DNA of 53,273 nt from NCBI GenBank assembly GCA_032122615.1, contig JAQBGF010000179.1, positions 1 through 53,273 of the forward strand. The letters run 5' to 3'. Under the pieces are notes generated by a model that ran no database searches, was not told the DNA's origin, and saw nothing but the letters and a program-made list of their open reading frames with translations. Below are positions 1 to 8,883 of this stretch, one piece after another. This stretch comes from SHZI01 sp032122615. GTDB taxonomy: Bacteria; Pseudomonadota; Gammaproteobacteria; Steroidobacterales; GCA-2729495. How positions within the stretch are numbered: position 1 is the first letter of the stretch; each line of letters begins with the position of its first letter. Made by a program: the position numbers and the translations under genes.

Positions 1-1662
1 AAGTTGCAGCAGGATCTCGGTGGTTCGATTCCCGATGGCACGGGTGTGATCGTCAGCCAGGTGGAAGCATCCCAGGGCGGGCTGGCCTGGCTGCCGGACG
101 CTACGAATGGCGAATTTATCGGCAAGACGATCATCGACGCATCGAATCCCGGCACTGGGGGCATCTCCGGGCACGCGACGGCCGTTGGCCAGGCCTTCTA
201 CGGAACGGTCACATCCATGGCTCCGGCCATCACGACCATTTCGGCCTACCTGGCGGAAAACTGGCAGAGTTCCGGTTTCCTGCGAGTCCTGGTTGGCCCC
301 GGCGGCCTCCAGCCCAAATATTCGACGAGCCGCATTAACAACCACAGCGTGATATGGAGCAACGCTTCCGGTGATGCCTACGTCCTGCGCCGCACCGACT
401 GGGTGGTTGAAACTGACGAGTTGATCCAGGTCGTCGCAGTAAACAACGGGTCTGGCGGCAGCAGCACGCTGCCGTTGCTGGCCAGTGCCTACAACGTCAT
501 CGCTGTCGGCCTCAGCAATGGCCTGCACGATCTGGGCTCGGTGGCGCTGGACACCACTTACATCGCGGGCCGCACGCGGCCCGATATTGTTGCCCCGGCC
601 AGCGGCACGAGCATCGCCACGCCGTACGTGTCGGCGGCCGCGGCCTTGCTGGTCGAGTTGGGCAACAGCAACCCGGGGCTGTCTACCGACCCGGTGTCGG
701 TCAGCATCACCAACCGGGCGGGGGTCCTGGTCCGCAACGCCGAACGCTCCGAGGTGATCAAGGCGGCGCTGATGGCCGGCGCCGATCGCGTCACGCACAA
801 TTCGGCCCCGTCCCCGACCAATCTCGGTGTCTACCGGGGTGCCGTCCAGAATCAGACCGCTAACGGCCTCGACAAGCGTTACGGTGCGGGACAGCTGAAT
901 GTCCGGAACAGCTACTGGATTATCGCGGGGGGCGAACAGGGCAGCACCGAAGACGGCAACGTGGCCGCCAACGTGAGCAGCCGGGGCTTCGACTACGATC
1001 CGCATTTTGGCGGCAGCAACAGCACGAACGCAACGGCTACCTACCCGTTGCCGATCCAGGCGTACCCGAGGCTGCTGACCGCGTCGCTGGTGTGGAATCT
1101 GGATATCGAGGGTGGGACGGAAATCAGCTTTGATCCCGCCGTAACACAGGTCTGTGATCCGGCCAGAACGCTCTGTAATCTGAATGTGTCGCTGATCGAT
1201 CTGGGCAACGGCGACGCCGTCGTTGCCAGCTCAGCGAGCACGAATGAGAACACCGAGAACCTGTGGGTCGTGATCCCCGCCAATGCGCAGTACGCCCTGC
1301 GGGTGACTCGATCGGGGAATGACTTCGACTGGGATTACGGTCTGGCCTGGCAGTTGCTTGAGGATGCGGACGCGGATGGAGCCTACGATGATCAGGACAA
1401 TTGCATCAACGTTGCCAATTCCGAGCAGATCGATTCCGACAACGACGGGTTTGGCAATTACTGCGATGGCGATTTCAACAACAACGGCACCACGAATGCC
1501 CAGGACACCACGATATTCAGACTGCAGCTCGGCCTGCGCAGCACGCCGCCGACCTACAACATCGCCGACCTGAACGCTAACGGCGTCGTGAATGCCCAGG
1601 ACGTCCCGATATTCCGACAACTGCTCGGCTTGCCGTCCGGGCCGTCGGGGCTGGCGCCCTAG
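1..1662 (+). CDS. Secreted subtilisin-like (S8) serine peptidase with dockerin-like tail, 5' truncated
   Basis: The frame is open from base 1, so the N-terminus, including any signal peptide, lies outside the window. The serine motif GTSIATPYVSAAAALL is that of S8 peptidases, and GISGHATAVGQAFYG fits the histidine region. The aspartate motif, expected near V-x-x-D-x-G, reads GVIVSQVEAS, so Glu seems to stand where Asp is usual. After the catalytic domain and a beta-rich domain comes a calcium-binding thrombospondin type 3-like stretch (DADADGAYDDQDNC, then DSDNDGFGNYCDGD). Two dockerin type I-like repeats follow (FNNNGTTNAQDTTIF and LNANGVVNAQDVPIF). No C-terminal sorting signal is visible. 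It is probably an exported, calcium-dependent protease, but the substrate cannot be told. Confidence 0.85.
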   Translation, partial: KLQQDLGGSIPDGTGVIVSQVEASQGGLAWLPDATNGEFIGKTIIDASNPGTGGISGHATAVGQAFYGTVTSMAPAITTISAYLAENWQSSGFLRVLVGPGGLQPKYSTSRINNHSVIWSNASGDAYVLRRTDWVVETDELIQVVAVNNGSGGSSTLPLLASAYNVIAVGLSNGLHDLGSVALDTTYIAGRTRPDIVAPASGTSIATPYVSAAAALLVELGNSNPGLSTDPVSVSITNRAGVLVRNAERSEVIKAALMAGADRVTHNSAPSPTNLGVYRGAVQNQTANGLDKRYGAGQLNVRNSYWIIAGGEQGSTEDGNVAANVSSRGFDYDPHFGGSNSTNATATYPLPIQAYPRLLTASLVWNLDIEGGTEISFDPAVTQVCDPARTLCNLNVSLIDLGNGDAVVASSASTNENTENLWVVIPANAQYALRVTRSGNDFDWDYGLAWQLLEDADADGAYDDQDNCINVANSEQIDSDNDGFGNYCDGDFNNNGTTNAQDTTIFRLQLGLRSTPPTYNIADLNANGVVNAQDVPIFRQLLGLPSGPSGLAP

Positions 1663-1682
1663 GAGTCCTACTGTATGTCGTG

Positions 1683-1766
1683 TGCCGGGAGAGGGACTTG
1701 AACCCACACGATGTCACCACCAACGGATTTTGAGTCCGCCGCGTCTACCAGTTCCGCCATCCCGGC
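1683..1766 (-). tRNA. tRNA-Leu (anticodon CAA)
   Basis: On the reverse strand an 84-nt cloverleaf can be drawn. The acceptor stem is GCCGGGA paired with TCCCGGC, with discriminator A. The D-arm contains AACTGGTAGACGC. The anticodon loop CTCAAAA gives anticodon CAA (reads UUG). A long variable arm (GTTGGTGGTGACATC) is typical of a class II tRNA, and the T-arm holds GGTTCAAGTCC. The bases after the discriminator are CAC, so the CCA tail is not encoded. It sits alone between the subtilase gene and queA, on the opposite strand to both. Confidence 0.96.
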
Positions 1767-1815
1767 GCGGGCGGCAAGTGTACACGAGGCCAATCTGATC
1801 TAGGATGCGCCGGCC

Positions 1816-2835
1816 ATGCATCCGGCCGATTTCCACTTCGATCTCCCCGCTGAATTGATTGCCCAGCAGGCTCTCGCGGAGCGGTCTGCCAGCCGTCTGC
1901 TGCACGTCGGTGCCGGACTTCAGGATCTGCACGTCCGCGACCTGCCCGGGCTGCTGCGGCCCGGCGACCTGCTGGTGGCCAACGACACGCGCGTGCTGCC
2001 GGCCCGGCTCTACGGGCGGAAGGAGACGGGCGGGAAAATCGAACTGCTGCTGGAGCGGGTTCTCGGCGAGACCGAGGCGCTGGTGCAGCTGCGCGCCAGC
2101 CACGCGCCCAGAGCGGGCGCGATGCTCAGCTTTGGAGCGGACGTTACCGCCGAAGTGATCGACCGGCGCAACGAGTTTTTCGTGTTGAGATTCTCGCGTC
2201 CCGTCGTGCCCGTGCTGGAAGAACAGGGTCATGTGCCGTTGCCGCCCTACATACGACGGGGCGATGAACCGGCGGATCGCGAGCGCTACCAGACGGTGTA
2301 TGCCCGGGAACAGGGCTCCGTCGCCGCGCCGACGGCGGGCCTGCACGTTGACGACAGCCTGCTGGCTGCACTGGCCGCTCGCGACATTGAGTTCCAGACA
2401 TTGACACTGCATGTAGGGGCGGGCACCTTTGCGCCCCTTCGTCCGCAGCAACTCAAAACCGGGCGACTGCACGCGGAGCGGCTTCTGGTAACGCCCGCGC
2501 TCTGCGCGGCAGTGGTTGCTTGCCGTGCGCGCGGTGGTCGGGTGATTGCGATCGGCACGACGGCGACGCGCGCGCTGGAGACGGCCGGCGAGTCCGGCGA
2601 ATTGCGGCCGTTGCGCGGCGAGACCAGCCTGTTCATCCGGCCAGGCTTCAACTTTCAGATTGTCGATGCGATGTTCACCAACTTTCACCTGCCCGAATCC
2701 TCACTGCTGATGCTGGTCTGTGCTTTTGGCGGTACGGAGCGGGTGCTGGCGGCCTACCGGCACGCCGTAGCCAGCCGCTATCGCTTCTTCAGTTACGGCG
2801 ATGCGATGTTCGTCGAGCGCGCCCGTGCGATTTGA
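1816..2835 (+). CDS. queA: S-adenosylmethionine:tRNA ribosyltransferase-isomerase QueA
   Basis: The 339-aa product matches QueA in length and motifs: FDLPAELIAQ at the N-terminus, then LLVANDTRVLPARLYGRK, VAAPTAGLHV, HVGAGTFAPLR and the C-terminal NFHLPESSLLMLV. QueA transfers the ribose of S-adenosylmethionine to preQ1 at tRNA position 34 and isomerises it to epoxyqueuosine, in the cytoplasm. The stop codon overlaps the start of tgt, which installs the preQ1 base, so the two act in sequence and are probably co-translated. The start is the ATG giving MHPADFHFDLP, in line with family N-termini. Confidence 0.97.
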   Translation: MHPADFHFDLPAELIAQQALAERSASRLLHVGAGLQDLHVRDLPGLLRPGDLLVANDTRVLPARLYGRKETGGKIELLLERVLGETEALVQLRASHAPRAGAMLSFGADVTAEVIDRRNEFFVLRFSRPVVPVLEEQGHVPLPPYIRRGDEPADRERYQTVYAREQGSVAAPTAGLHVDDSLLAALAARDIEFQTLTLHVGAGTFAPLRPQQLKTGRLHAERLLVTPALCAAVVACRARGGRVIAIGTTATRALETAGESGELRPLRGETSLFIRPGFNFQIVDAMFTNFHLPESSLLMLVCAFGGTERVLAAYRHAVASRYRFFSYGDAMFVERARAI

Positions 2836-3952
2836 GGTTTCCGCAACCGACGGCGCGGCCCGGTGCGGGCGCCTGACGCTGGCGCATGGCACGGTGGAGA
2901 CGCCGGTGTTCATGCCGGTCGGTACGTACGGCACGGTGAAAGCGATAACACCGGAAGATCTCGTGGGGCTCGGCGCCGAGATCATTCTCGGCAACACGTT
3001 TCACCTGATGCTCCGGCCCGGCGGCGAAGTAGTGCAGTCGCTGGGCGGCCTGCACGGCTTCATGCACTGGCGAAAGCCGATCCTCACGGACTCGGGTGGC
3101 TTCCAGGTCTGGAGCCTTGAGACCCGCAGCAAGGTCAGCGAGGACGGCGTGGAATTCCGCGCACCGACTGACGGCAGCCTGGTGTTTCTGTCTCCCGAGC
3201 GGGCCATGGAGGTGCAGGCGCAACTGGGCAGCGATATCCAGATGATTTTCGACGAGTGCACAACCTACCCGGCAACGGAGGCGCAGGCGCGTGCCTCGAT
3301 GGAACTGTCGCTGCGCTGGGCGAAGCGTAGTCGCGCCGCCTTCGATGCGGGTCCTGCTCCCGCGCGCGGTTCTGCGGTGTTTGGCATCGTCCAGGGCGGC
3401 ATGCACGGGAATCTGCGCAGCGAGTCCCTCGCGGGGTTGGTGGACATCGGCTTCGACGGCCTGGCCATCGGCGGCCTGTCTGTCGGCGAGCCGGAAGTCG
3501 ACCGGCTGCGGATCCTGGAGCACACCCTGCCGCGCATGCCTGCCGCGCAGCCCCGCTACCTCATGGGTGTCGGCACGCCCTCGGATATCGTCCTAGCCGT
3601 GCTCCGGGGTGTGGACATGTTCGACTGTGTCATGCCCACCCGGAATGCCCGGAACGGGTCCCTGTTTGTCGCGGATGGCGTCGTCCGGATCCGCAACGCG
3701 CGCTACCGGGATGATCCCCGGCCGATTGAGGAGGGCTGCGAGTGCTACACCTGCCGGAACTACAGCCGGGCGTATCTCCGTCATCTGGACCAGTGCGGCG
3801 AAATGCTGGGTTCGCACCTGAATACGATCCACAACCTGCACTTCTATATGCAGCTGATGGGGAATCTCCGCCGCAGCATCGGGCTGGGCACCCTTCGGGG
3901 CTTTGCCGGGGACTTTCTGGCCCGCCAGCAATCCGGGGCTTCTGTGCCATAA
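2825..3952 (+). CDS. tgt: Queuine/preQ1 tRNA-guanine transglycosylase Tgt
   Basis: Tgt exchanges guanine 34 of GUN-anticodon tRNAs for preQ1. Visible motifs are FMPVGTYGTVK, ILGNTFHL, the substrate-binding DSGGFQVWSL, GIVQGGMH, and FDCVMPTRNARNG, which carries the nucleophilic Asp. The zinc ligands C-x-C-x2-C followed by a distal His lie in CECYTCRNY...HNLHFY. I place the start at GTG 2825, giving VRFEVSATDGAARCGRL as in family N-termini (375 aa) and an 11-base overlap with queA. An in-frame ATG at 2801 would add eight atypical residues. The downstream neighbours are yajC-secD-secF, the usual order in Gammaproteobacteria. Confidence 0.97.
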   Translation: MRFEVSATDGAARCGRLTLAHGTVETPVFMPVGTYGTVKAITPEDLVGLGAEIILGNTFHLMLRPGGEVVQSLGGLHGFMHWRKPILTDSGGFQVWSLETRSKVSEDGVEFRAPTDGSLVFLSPERAMEVQAQLGSDIQMIFDECTTYPATEAQARASMELSLRWAKRSRAAFDAGPAPARGSAVFGIVQGGMHGNLRSESLAGLVDIGFDGLAIGGLSVGEPEVDRLRILEHTLPRMPAAQPRYLMGVGTPSDIVLAVLRGVDMFDCVMPTRNARNGSLFVADGVVRIRNARYRDDPRPIEEGCECYTCRNYSRAYLRHLDQCGEMLGSHLNTIHNLHFYMQLMGNLRRSIGLGTLRGFAGDFLARQQSGASVP

Positions 3953-3987
3953 TGGCGCGCGTTTTTTTTCGGAATTGCCAGTAAACA

Positions 3988-4314
3988 ATGGGCTTGTTCA
4001 TTCAGGACGCTTGGGCGCAGGGCGCGGCCCCGGCCTCGGATCCGTGGCTCAGCATGCTCCCGCTGGTCATTATTTTTGTCGTCTTCTATTTCCTGCTCAT
4101 CCGGCCGCAGCAAAAGCGCCAGAAAGAGCACAAGGACATGGTGGCGAAGCTGGCGGTCGGTGATGAAGTCGTCACGGCCGGCGGTGTGCTCGGCAAGGTC
4201 AGGAACGCCGGTGATTCCTTCGTTGAGGTCGAGATCGCCGACGGCGTGCACATCAAGGTCCAGCGGCACACGATCGGCGCTGTCATGCCCAAGGGCACAA
4301 TGAAGAACGCCTGA
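3988..4314 (+). CDS. yajC: Sec translocon accessory subunit YajC
   Basis: A 108-aa protein with one N-terminal membrane helix (about residues 20-42, LSMLPLVIIFVVFYFLLIRP). The cytoplasmic signature follows: RPQQKRQKEHKDM, then VGDEVVTAGGVLGKV. YajC associates with SecDF and SecYEG in the inner membrane. It lies 35 bases after tgt and 68 bases before secD, forming the standard yajC-secD-secF unit. A run of eight T (3962-3969) precedes the start codon. Confidence 0.96.
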   Translation: MGLFIQDAWAQGAAPASDPWLSMLPLVIIFVVFYFLLIRPQQKRQKEHKDMVAKLAVGDEVVTAGGVLGKVRNAGDSFVEVEIADGVHIKVQRHTIGAVMPKGTMKNA

Positions 4315-4382
4315 TGGCGTGCATGCCGTTCTTTGCCGGTTAGATCCGCCCAACAAACCGCCTAACAGTCCTGGTTGTCTAC

Positions 4383-6251
4383 ATGAACCGCTTTCCCGTC
4401 TGGAAGAATGCCATCGTCGTCATTGCGCTGCTGGCATCAGTACTGGTGTCTTTGCCTAATCTGTTTGGCGACGCACCAGCTGTTCAGGTCAGCCTGGCGA
4501 ACGGGCAGCCGATGGAGGGCAGCGGGCTGGAGCGTGTGAAGCAGATCCTTGAAGCGGGCAAGGTCGATGGCGCGGCGTTGTCGACGGAGCTGTACACGGC
4601 CTTGTACACCGAAAAGGGCCGCGTGATGGTGCGGTTTCCCGCAGTCGATGTGCAGTTCAAGGCGGCGGATACGCTGCGGACCGAACTGGGCAAGGGCTAC
4701 ATCGTTGCCCTCACGCTGACGCCCAGCACGCCGGCGTGGTTGCGGACGCTCGGCCTGAAGCCGGTGCCGCTGGGGCTCGACCTGCGGGGCGGTGTGCATT
4801 TTCTCTTTGAAGTTGATATGTCCACTGCCATCAAGCAGCGCCTCGATGCCTACTCGACAGACTTCAACAAGCTATTACGTGACGAACGGATCCGCCGGAG
4901 CGTCTCCGTGGTGGGGCGGGATCTGCATATCCGGCTGCCCGACGCGTCGGACGCCGATCGTGCGGAAGCCTTGCTGCGTGATTCAGATTCTGACCTTGAG
5001 TTTGAGCGTCGCAGCGCCACCGAGGGCGCACTCATCGTGGCGCGGATGACGCCGGAGCAGGTCAAGGCCCGCCAGGATTTCGCCATTCAGCAGAACACCA
5101 CCACCCTGCGCAACCGCGTTAATGAGTTGGGTGTCGCCGAGCCCATCGTCCAGCGCCAGGGCCTCGACCGCATCGTCGTGCAGTTGCCTGGCGTGAAGGA
5201 CCCGGGGCAGGCCGAGCGCGTGCTGGGCGCCACCGCGACGCTCGAGTTTCGCCTGGTCTGCGAAACCGAAAACGCCTTTGAGGCGGAACGCACTGGCCGT
5301 GCTCCGCTCGGCTGTGAACTCAACAAGGCTCGGGACGGCTCTCCGGTGCTGGTCAAGCGCCGCACCATCGTCACAGGCGACCAGCTCGTGGATGCCAGTC
5401 AGGGTTTTTCCGAGGGTCAGTCGGCCGTCTTCGTGCGCCTCGACAGCAAGGGCGCGCGCAACATGCTGGAAACCACCAAGGCGAACCTGAAAAAGCCCAT
5501 GGCGGTGGTGTTCGTAGAGCAGAAGCGTGAAACCATTGAACGTGACGGTCAGAAGATCGAGGTTCCGCGGGAATCCCGCGAGGTGATCAACGTGGCCACG
5601 ATCAATGGCGTGTTCAGCAGCAATTTCCAGATTACGGGACTGGACACCTTAGAAGCGCGTGACCTGGCCCTGCTGCTGCGCGCGGGCGCCCTGGCCGCAC
5701 CGATTTACAAGGTTGAAGAGCGGACTATTGGTCCGAGCCTTGGTCAGGACAACATCGACCGTGGTCTGCGGGCCTTCCTGATCGGCTTTGCCGTCGTTGC
5801 CGTGTTCATGATGTTTTACTACAAGATGTTCGGTTTATTGGCCGACCTGGGCCTGGCGGCCAACGTGCTGCTGATCATGGCCGTGCTGTCACTTCTGCAA
5901 GCGGCACTGACCTTGCCGGGCATCGCCGGCATCGTGCTCACCATCGGTATGGCCGTTGATGCCAACGTGCTGATCTGTGAGCGTATCCGCGAGGAACTGC
6001 GCAATGGAATGTCGCCGCAGGCGGCCATACATGCCGGTTACGACAAGGCGTTTTCTACCATCGCCGACGCCAACATCACCACATTTATAGCCGGATTCGT
6101 TCTGTTTGTTTTCGGCACGGGGCCAGTGAAGGGCTTCGCCGTGGTGCTGTGTATCGGCATCGTCACCTCGATGTTCTCGGCATTAACCGTGACTCGGGCC
6201 TTAGTGAACCTCTTGTACGGCAGCCGCAAAGTCGAGCAGTTGTCCGTCTGA
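4383..6251 (+). CDS. secD: Protein translocase subunit SecD
   Basis: A 622-aa RND-type membrane protein that uses the proton gradient to help pull secreted proteins through SecYEG. It has an N-terminal helix (about residues 8-28), then the family motif GLDLRGGVHFLFEVD. A large periplasmic domain follows, with the repeat NELGVAEPIVQRQG. The C-terminal membrane bundle (from about residue 455) includes GMAVDANVLICERIREEL. Length and motifs are those of a complete gammaproteobacterial SecD. secF follows after 11 bases. Confidence 0.97.
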   Translation: MNRFPVWKNAIVVIALLASVLVSLPNLFGDAPAVQVSLANGQPMEGSGLERVKQILEAGKVDGAALSTELYTALYTEKGRVMVRFPAVDVQFKAADTLRTELGKGYIVALTLTPSTPAWLRTLGLKPVPLGLDLRGGVHFLFEVDMSTAIKQRLDAYSTDFNKLLRDERIRRSVSVVGRDLHIRLPDASDADRAEALLRDSDSDLEFERRSATEGALIVARMTPEQVKARQDFAIQQNTTTLRNRVNELGVAEPIVQRQGLDRIVVQLPGVKDPGQAERVLGATATLEFRLVCETENAFEAERTGRAPLGCELNKARDGSPVLVKRRTIVTGDQLVDASQGFSEGQSAVFVRLDSKGARNMLETTKANLKKPMAVVFVEQKRETIERDGQKIEVPRESREVINVATINGVFSSNFQITGLDTLEARDLALLLRAGALAAPIYKVEERTIGPSLGQDNIDRGLRAFLIGFAVVAVFMMFYYKMFGLLADLGLAANVLLIMAVLSLLQAALTLPGIAGIVLTIGMAVDANVLICERIREELRNGMSPQAAIHAGYDKAFSTIADANITTFIAGFVLFVFGTGPVKGFAVVLCIGIVTSMFSALTVTRALVNLLYGSRKVEQLSV

Positions 6252-6262
6252 CGAGTACGACA

Positions 6263-7204
6263 GTGGAATTTTTCAGCAAAAAGACCAAGTTTGATTTCCT
6301 GGGCAGGCGCAAGCCGGCTTTCCTGCTGTCGGCGTTCCTGATGGTGGGATCCCTGATCCTGGTGATTCCTGGCGTACGGGGCCTTAACTTTGGCATCGAT
6401 TTTACCGGCGGTGTGCTGGTCGAGTTGGGCTACCAGGCAGCGGCGGACCTTCCGGACATCCGCGAGCGGCTTGCCGCCAACGGCTTTGCCGATGCCCAGG
6501 TGCAGAACTTCGGGACGGCCAGCGATGTGCTGATTCGCGTCCTTCCCCGGGAGGGCCTGGCGGGGCAGGCGGTTGCCGAGCAGATGCTCGACGTGCTGCG
6601 GGCCGGTGACGACAGTGCCGAACTGCGTCGAACGGAGTTTGTCGGTCCGCAGGTGGGCGACGAACTGGCCGAGCAGGGCGCGCTGGCAATGCTCATCGCC
6701 ATGCTGATGATCCTGCTCTATATCGGCGCGCGCTTTCAGTGGAAATTCGCCGTGGGCGCCATCGTGGCAACGTTGCACGACCCCATCATTACACTGGGAT
6801 TTTTTGCGATCACCGGTATGACTTTTGACCTCTCGGTACTCGCCGCCATGCTGGCCATTGTCGGCTATTCGGTGAACGACACGATCGTGGTGTTCGACCG
6901 GATTCGCGAGAACTTCCGGAAGATTCGCCGCGGGTCGTCGCAGGAGATCATGAACCTGTCGGTGAATGAAACCCTGAGCCGCACGATCATGACTGCCTTT
7001 ACCACGTCGCTTGTCGTCATAGCCATGCTGTTCTTGGGTGGCGAGACTCTGCGCGGTTTCTCAACGGCTTTGATCGTTGGCATCCTGATCGGGACTTATT
7101 CGTCGGTCTTCGTTGCCAGTGCTCTGGCGCTCGAACTCAAGGCGACGCCGGTGGATCTGATGCCGCCGGCCAAGGAAAAGAGCGGCGCTGACTCGACGCC
7201 GTAG
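6263..7204 (+). CDS. secF: Protein translocase subunit SecF
   Basis: The partner of SecD in the SecDF proton-driven translocation motor. Motifs are LNFGIDFTGGVLVEL after the first helix and YSVNDTIVVFDRIREN in the membrane core. I chose GTG 6263, which gives a family-like N-terminus (EFFSKKTKFDFLGRRKPAF) and a 313-aa protein just after the secD stop. Longer in-frame starts inside secD give an unrelated N-terminal extension. The TAG stop is contributed by the left arm of the palindrome at 7201-7258. Confidence 0.96.
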   Translation: MEFFSKKTKFDFLGRRKPAFLLSAFLMVGSLILVIPGVRGLNFGIDFTGGVLVELGYQAAADLPDIRERLAANGFADAQVQNFGTASDVLIRVLPREGLAGQAVAEQMLDVLRAGDDSAELRRTEFVGPQVGDELAEQGALAMLIAMLMILLYIGARFQWKFAVGAIVATLHDPIITLGFFAITGMTFDLSVLAAMLAIVGYSVNDTIVVFDRIRENFRKIRRGSSQEIMNLSVNETLSRTIMTAFTTSLVVIAMLFLGGETLRGFSTALIVGILIGTYSSVFVASALALELKATPVDLMPPAKEKSGADSTP

Positions 7205-7258
7205 GAGCGGCTTCAGCCGCGAAGCCGGACCGGGAGTCGCGGCTGAAGCCGCTCCTAC
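7201..7258. repeat. REP palindrome between convergent secF and suhB
   Basis: Two 22-base arms (7201-7222 and 7237-7258) are perfect inverted copies around a 14-base spacer. The arm core GGAGCGGCTTCAGCCGC is itself palindromic (GCGGCTTCAGCCGC). The left arm supplies the secF TAG (7202-7204) and the right arm supplies the suhB TAG (7255-7257). The same core recurs at 19522-19689 and 45913-45935. A hairpin here can end transcription from both sides, but no T-run follows, so factor-independent termination is only a possibility. Confidence 0.92.
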
Positions 7259-8064
7259 GACGAAGAAGGGTTGAGATACGGGGTGAGCAGTGCGTGGAGT
7301 GCGTCGTGCACCTTGGGATTGCCGGCCAGAACGTCGCCGCTGTCCAGGTGTGAGTCCTTGCCGGTGAGGCTGGTTACCAGGCCGCCCGCTTCCTGAATCA
7401 TCAGCGTCCCGGCAGCGGTGTCCCAGATTTCCAGGCCGAATTCGAAGAAACCATCGAGACGCCCGGCCGCGACATAAGACAGGTCCAGGGCGGCCGAGCC
7501 CGGGCGACGGACGCCAGCCGTATTTTCCATCACGCTGCCGAGCATCTGCAGATAGGTTTTCATCCAGCGGGTATTGCTGCGGTAGGGAAAGCCGGTGCCG
7601 ATCAGGGTTCCTTCGAGCTCCTTGCGCTCGCTGACGCGGATGCGCTTGCCATCGAGTTGCGCACCACTGCCACGCATGGTGGTGAACAATTCCTGCCGGC
7701 AGGGGTCATAGACGACGCCAACTTCCAGGGTGTCCTTCCTGCGCAAGGCGATCGATACGGAAAACGTGGGAAAGCCGTGCACATAGTTCGTGGTGCCGTC
7801 CAGTGGGTCGATGATCCACTGGAATTCACTGTGGCCGGACTTGCCGGTTGAGTAGCCGGACTCTTCGGCGAGGCAGGAATGATCGGGATAGCGCTTGCGG
7901 ATGCTCTCCAGGATTGCCTGTTCGGCGGCCTGGTCGACCTGCGTGACGTAGTCATTGCGGGCCTTGGCGCGAATATCGAGCTGGTCGAGCCGGGACAGGG
8001 CGCGGATGGCGATGTCGCCAGCACGGCGCGCAGCCTGTACGGCGGTGTTGAGGAAGGCCTGCAT
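7255..8064 (-). CDS. suhB: Inositol monophosphatase family protein SuhB
   Basis: A 269-aa IMPase-fold enzyme, a Mg2+-dependent phosphatase acting on inositol monophosphate. In E. coli, SuhB also takes part in rRNA transcription antitermination. Metal-binding motifs are LAEESG, WIIDPLDGTTNYVHGFP (motif A) and WDTAAGTLMIQEAGG (motif B). The start is the ATG giving MQAFLNTAVQAARRAGDIA, the usual SuhB N-terminus; the frame stays open further upstream but without family similarity. It is divergent from trmJ with 72 bases between, as in E. coli. Its stop codon lies in the right arm of the REP palindrome. Confidence 0.96.
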   Translation of the reverse strand: MQAFLNTAVQAARRAGDIAIRALSRLDQLDIRAKARNDYVTQVDQAAEQAILESIRKRYPDHSCLAEESGYSTGKSGHSEFQWIIDPLDGTTNYVHGFPTFSVSIALRRKDTLEVGVVYDPCRQELFTTMRGSGAQLDGKRIRVSERKELEGTLIGTGFPYRSNTRWMKTYLQMLGSVMENTAGVRRPGSAALDLSYVAAGRLDGFFEFGLEIWDTAAGTLMIQEAGGLVTSLTGKDSHLDSGDVLAGNPKVHDALHALLTPYLNPSSS

Positions 8065-8136
8065 GGGGGCGCCATTGTACAGAGCGCCGCGGAGGCCGCC
8101 AGCCACCTGCATACTATGCAAACCAGTGAGAGAGTC

Positions 8137-8877
8137 ATGACTGCTACTTCGTCCATTCGTTTTGTCCTTTTCGAACCGACCCACCCCGGCAACATCGGCT
8201 CGGTCGCCCGCGCCCTGAAGACCATGGGGTTTCGCGAACTCGTGCTGGTAAATCCGCCGTCCGAATGGTTGTGCGGGGATTCCCGCGCGCTCGCTTCGGG
8301 CGCCCAGGACGTGCTGCAGGGGGCCCAGGTTGTGACGACGCTGGAGCAGGCGCTTGATGGCTGCGGCCTGGTCCTGGGCGCAAGCGCGCGGCATCGGCGA
8401 ATTGGATGTCCCGAGATGGATCCGCGCCAGTGTGCTGCCGAGCTCATGGGCCACAGCCTCACGCGGCCGGCTGCCATCGTGTTCGGGCCGGAGCGGTCAG
8501 GCCTCGCCAACGAGCAACTGGACCTGTGCAATGGCATCGTCTACATCCCGGCCAATCCCGAATACACATCACTCAATCTCTCGCAGGCCGTGCAGATCAT
8601 TGCCTACGAATTGCGGCAGCAGCAGATTCTGGTGCGTGAAGTGCCGCCGCCCGAGGCGCCGCTGGCCGGCCCGGCCCAGCTCGATCTCTTCTACGAACAC
8701 CTCGAGCGGGTCTTGCTCGGGAGCGGATTTCTGAACCCGGCCAATCCACGGCACCTCATGCGTCGGTTGCGCCGTTTGTTCAACCGCACGCAACTGGATG
8801 AGAACGAACTGAACATTCTCCGCGGCATCTTAAGCAGTCTGGTCCCGGGTTCGGGCGACAACCCGCCGCGGGACTGA
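8137..8877 (+). CDS. trmJ: tRNA (cytidine/uridine-32 2'-O) methyltransferase TrmJ
   Basis: A SPOUT-class RNA methyltransferase that 2'-O-methylates position 32 of several tRNAs. Motifs are VLFEPTHPGNIGSVARALKTMG at the N-terminus, VFGPERSGLANEQL, and the knot-forming IPANPEYTSLNLSQAVQII. I prefer ATG 8137 (246 aa), preceded by a GAGAGAG purine stretch and matching family N-termini; ATG 8116 would add seven residues. In E. coli, trmJ lies just upstream of iscR-iscS, and here the cysteine desulfurase fusion follows after six bases. Confidence 0.95.
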   Translation: MTATSSIRFVLFEPTHPGNIGSVARALKTMGFRELVLVNPPSEWLCGDSRALASGAQDVLQGAQVVTTLEQALDGCGLVLGASARHRRIGCPEMDPRQCAAELMGHSLTRPAAIVFGPERSGLANEQLDLCNGIVYIPANPEYTSLNLSQAVQIIAYELRQQQILVREVPPPEAPLAGPAQLDLFYEHLERVLLGSGFLNPANPRHLMRRLRRLFNRTQLDENELNILRGILSSLVPGSGDNPPRD

Positions 8878-8883
8878 TATGTC

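Noticed and set aside
3950..3975. T8 run after tgt as an intrinsic terminator
   Set aside because: No stable GC-rich hairpin precedes the T-run, and yajC starts right after it, so co-transcription is more likely.
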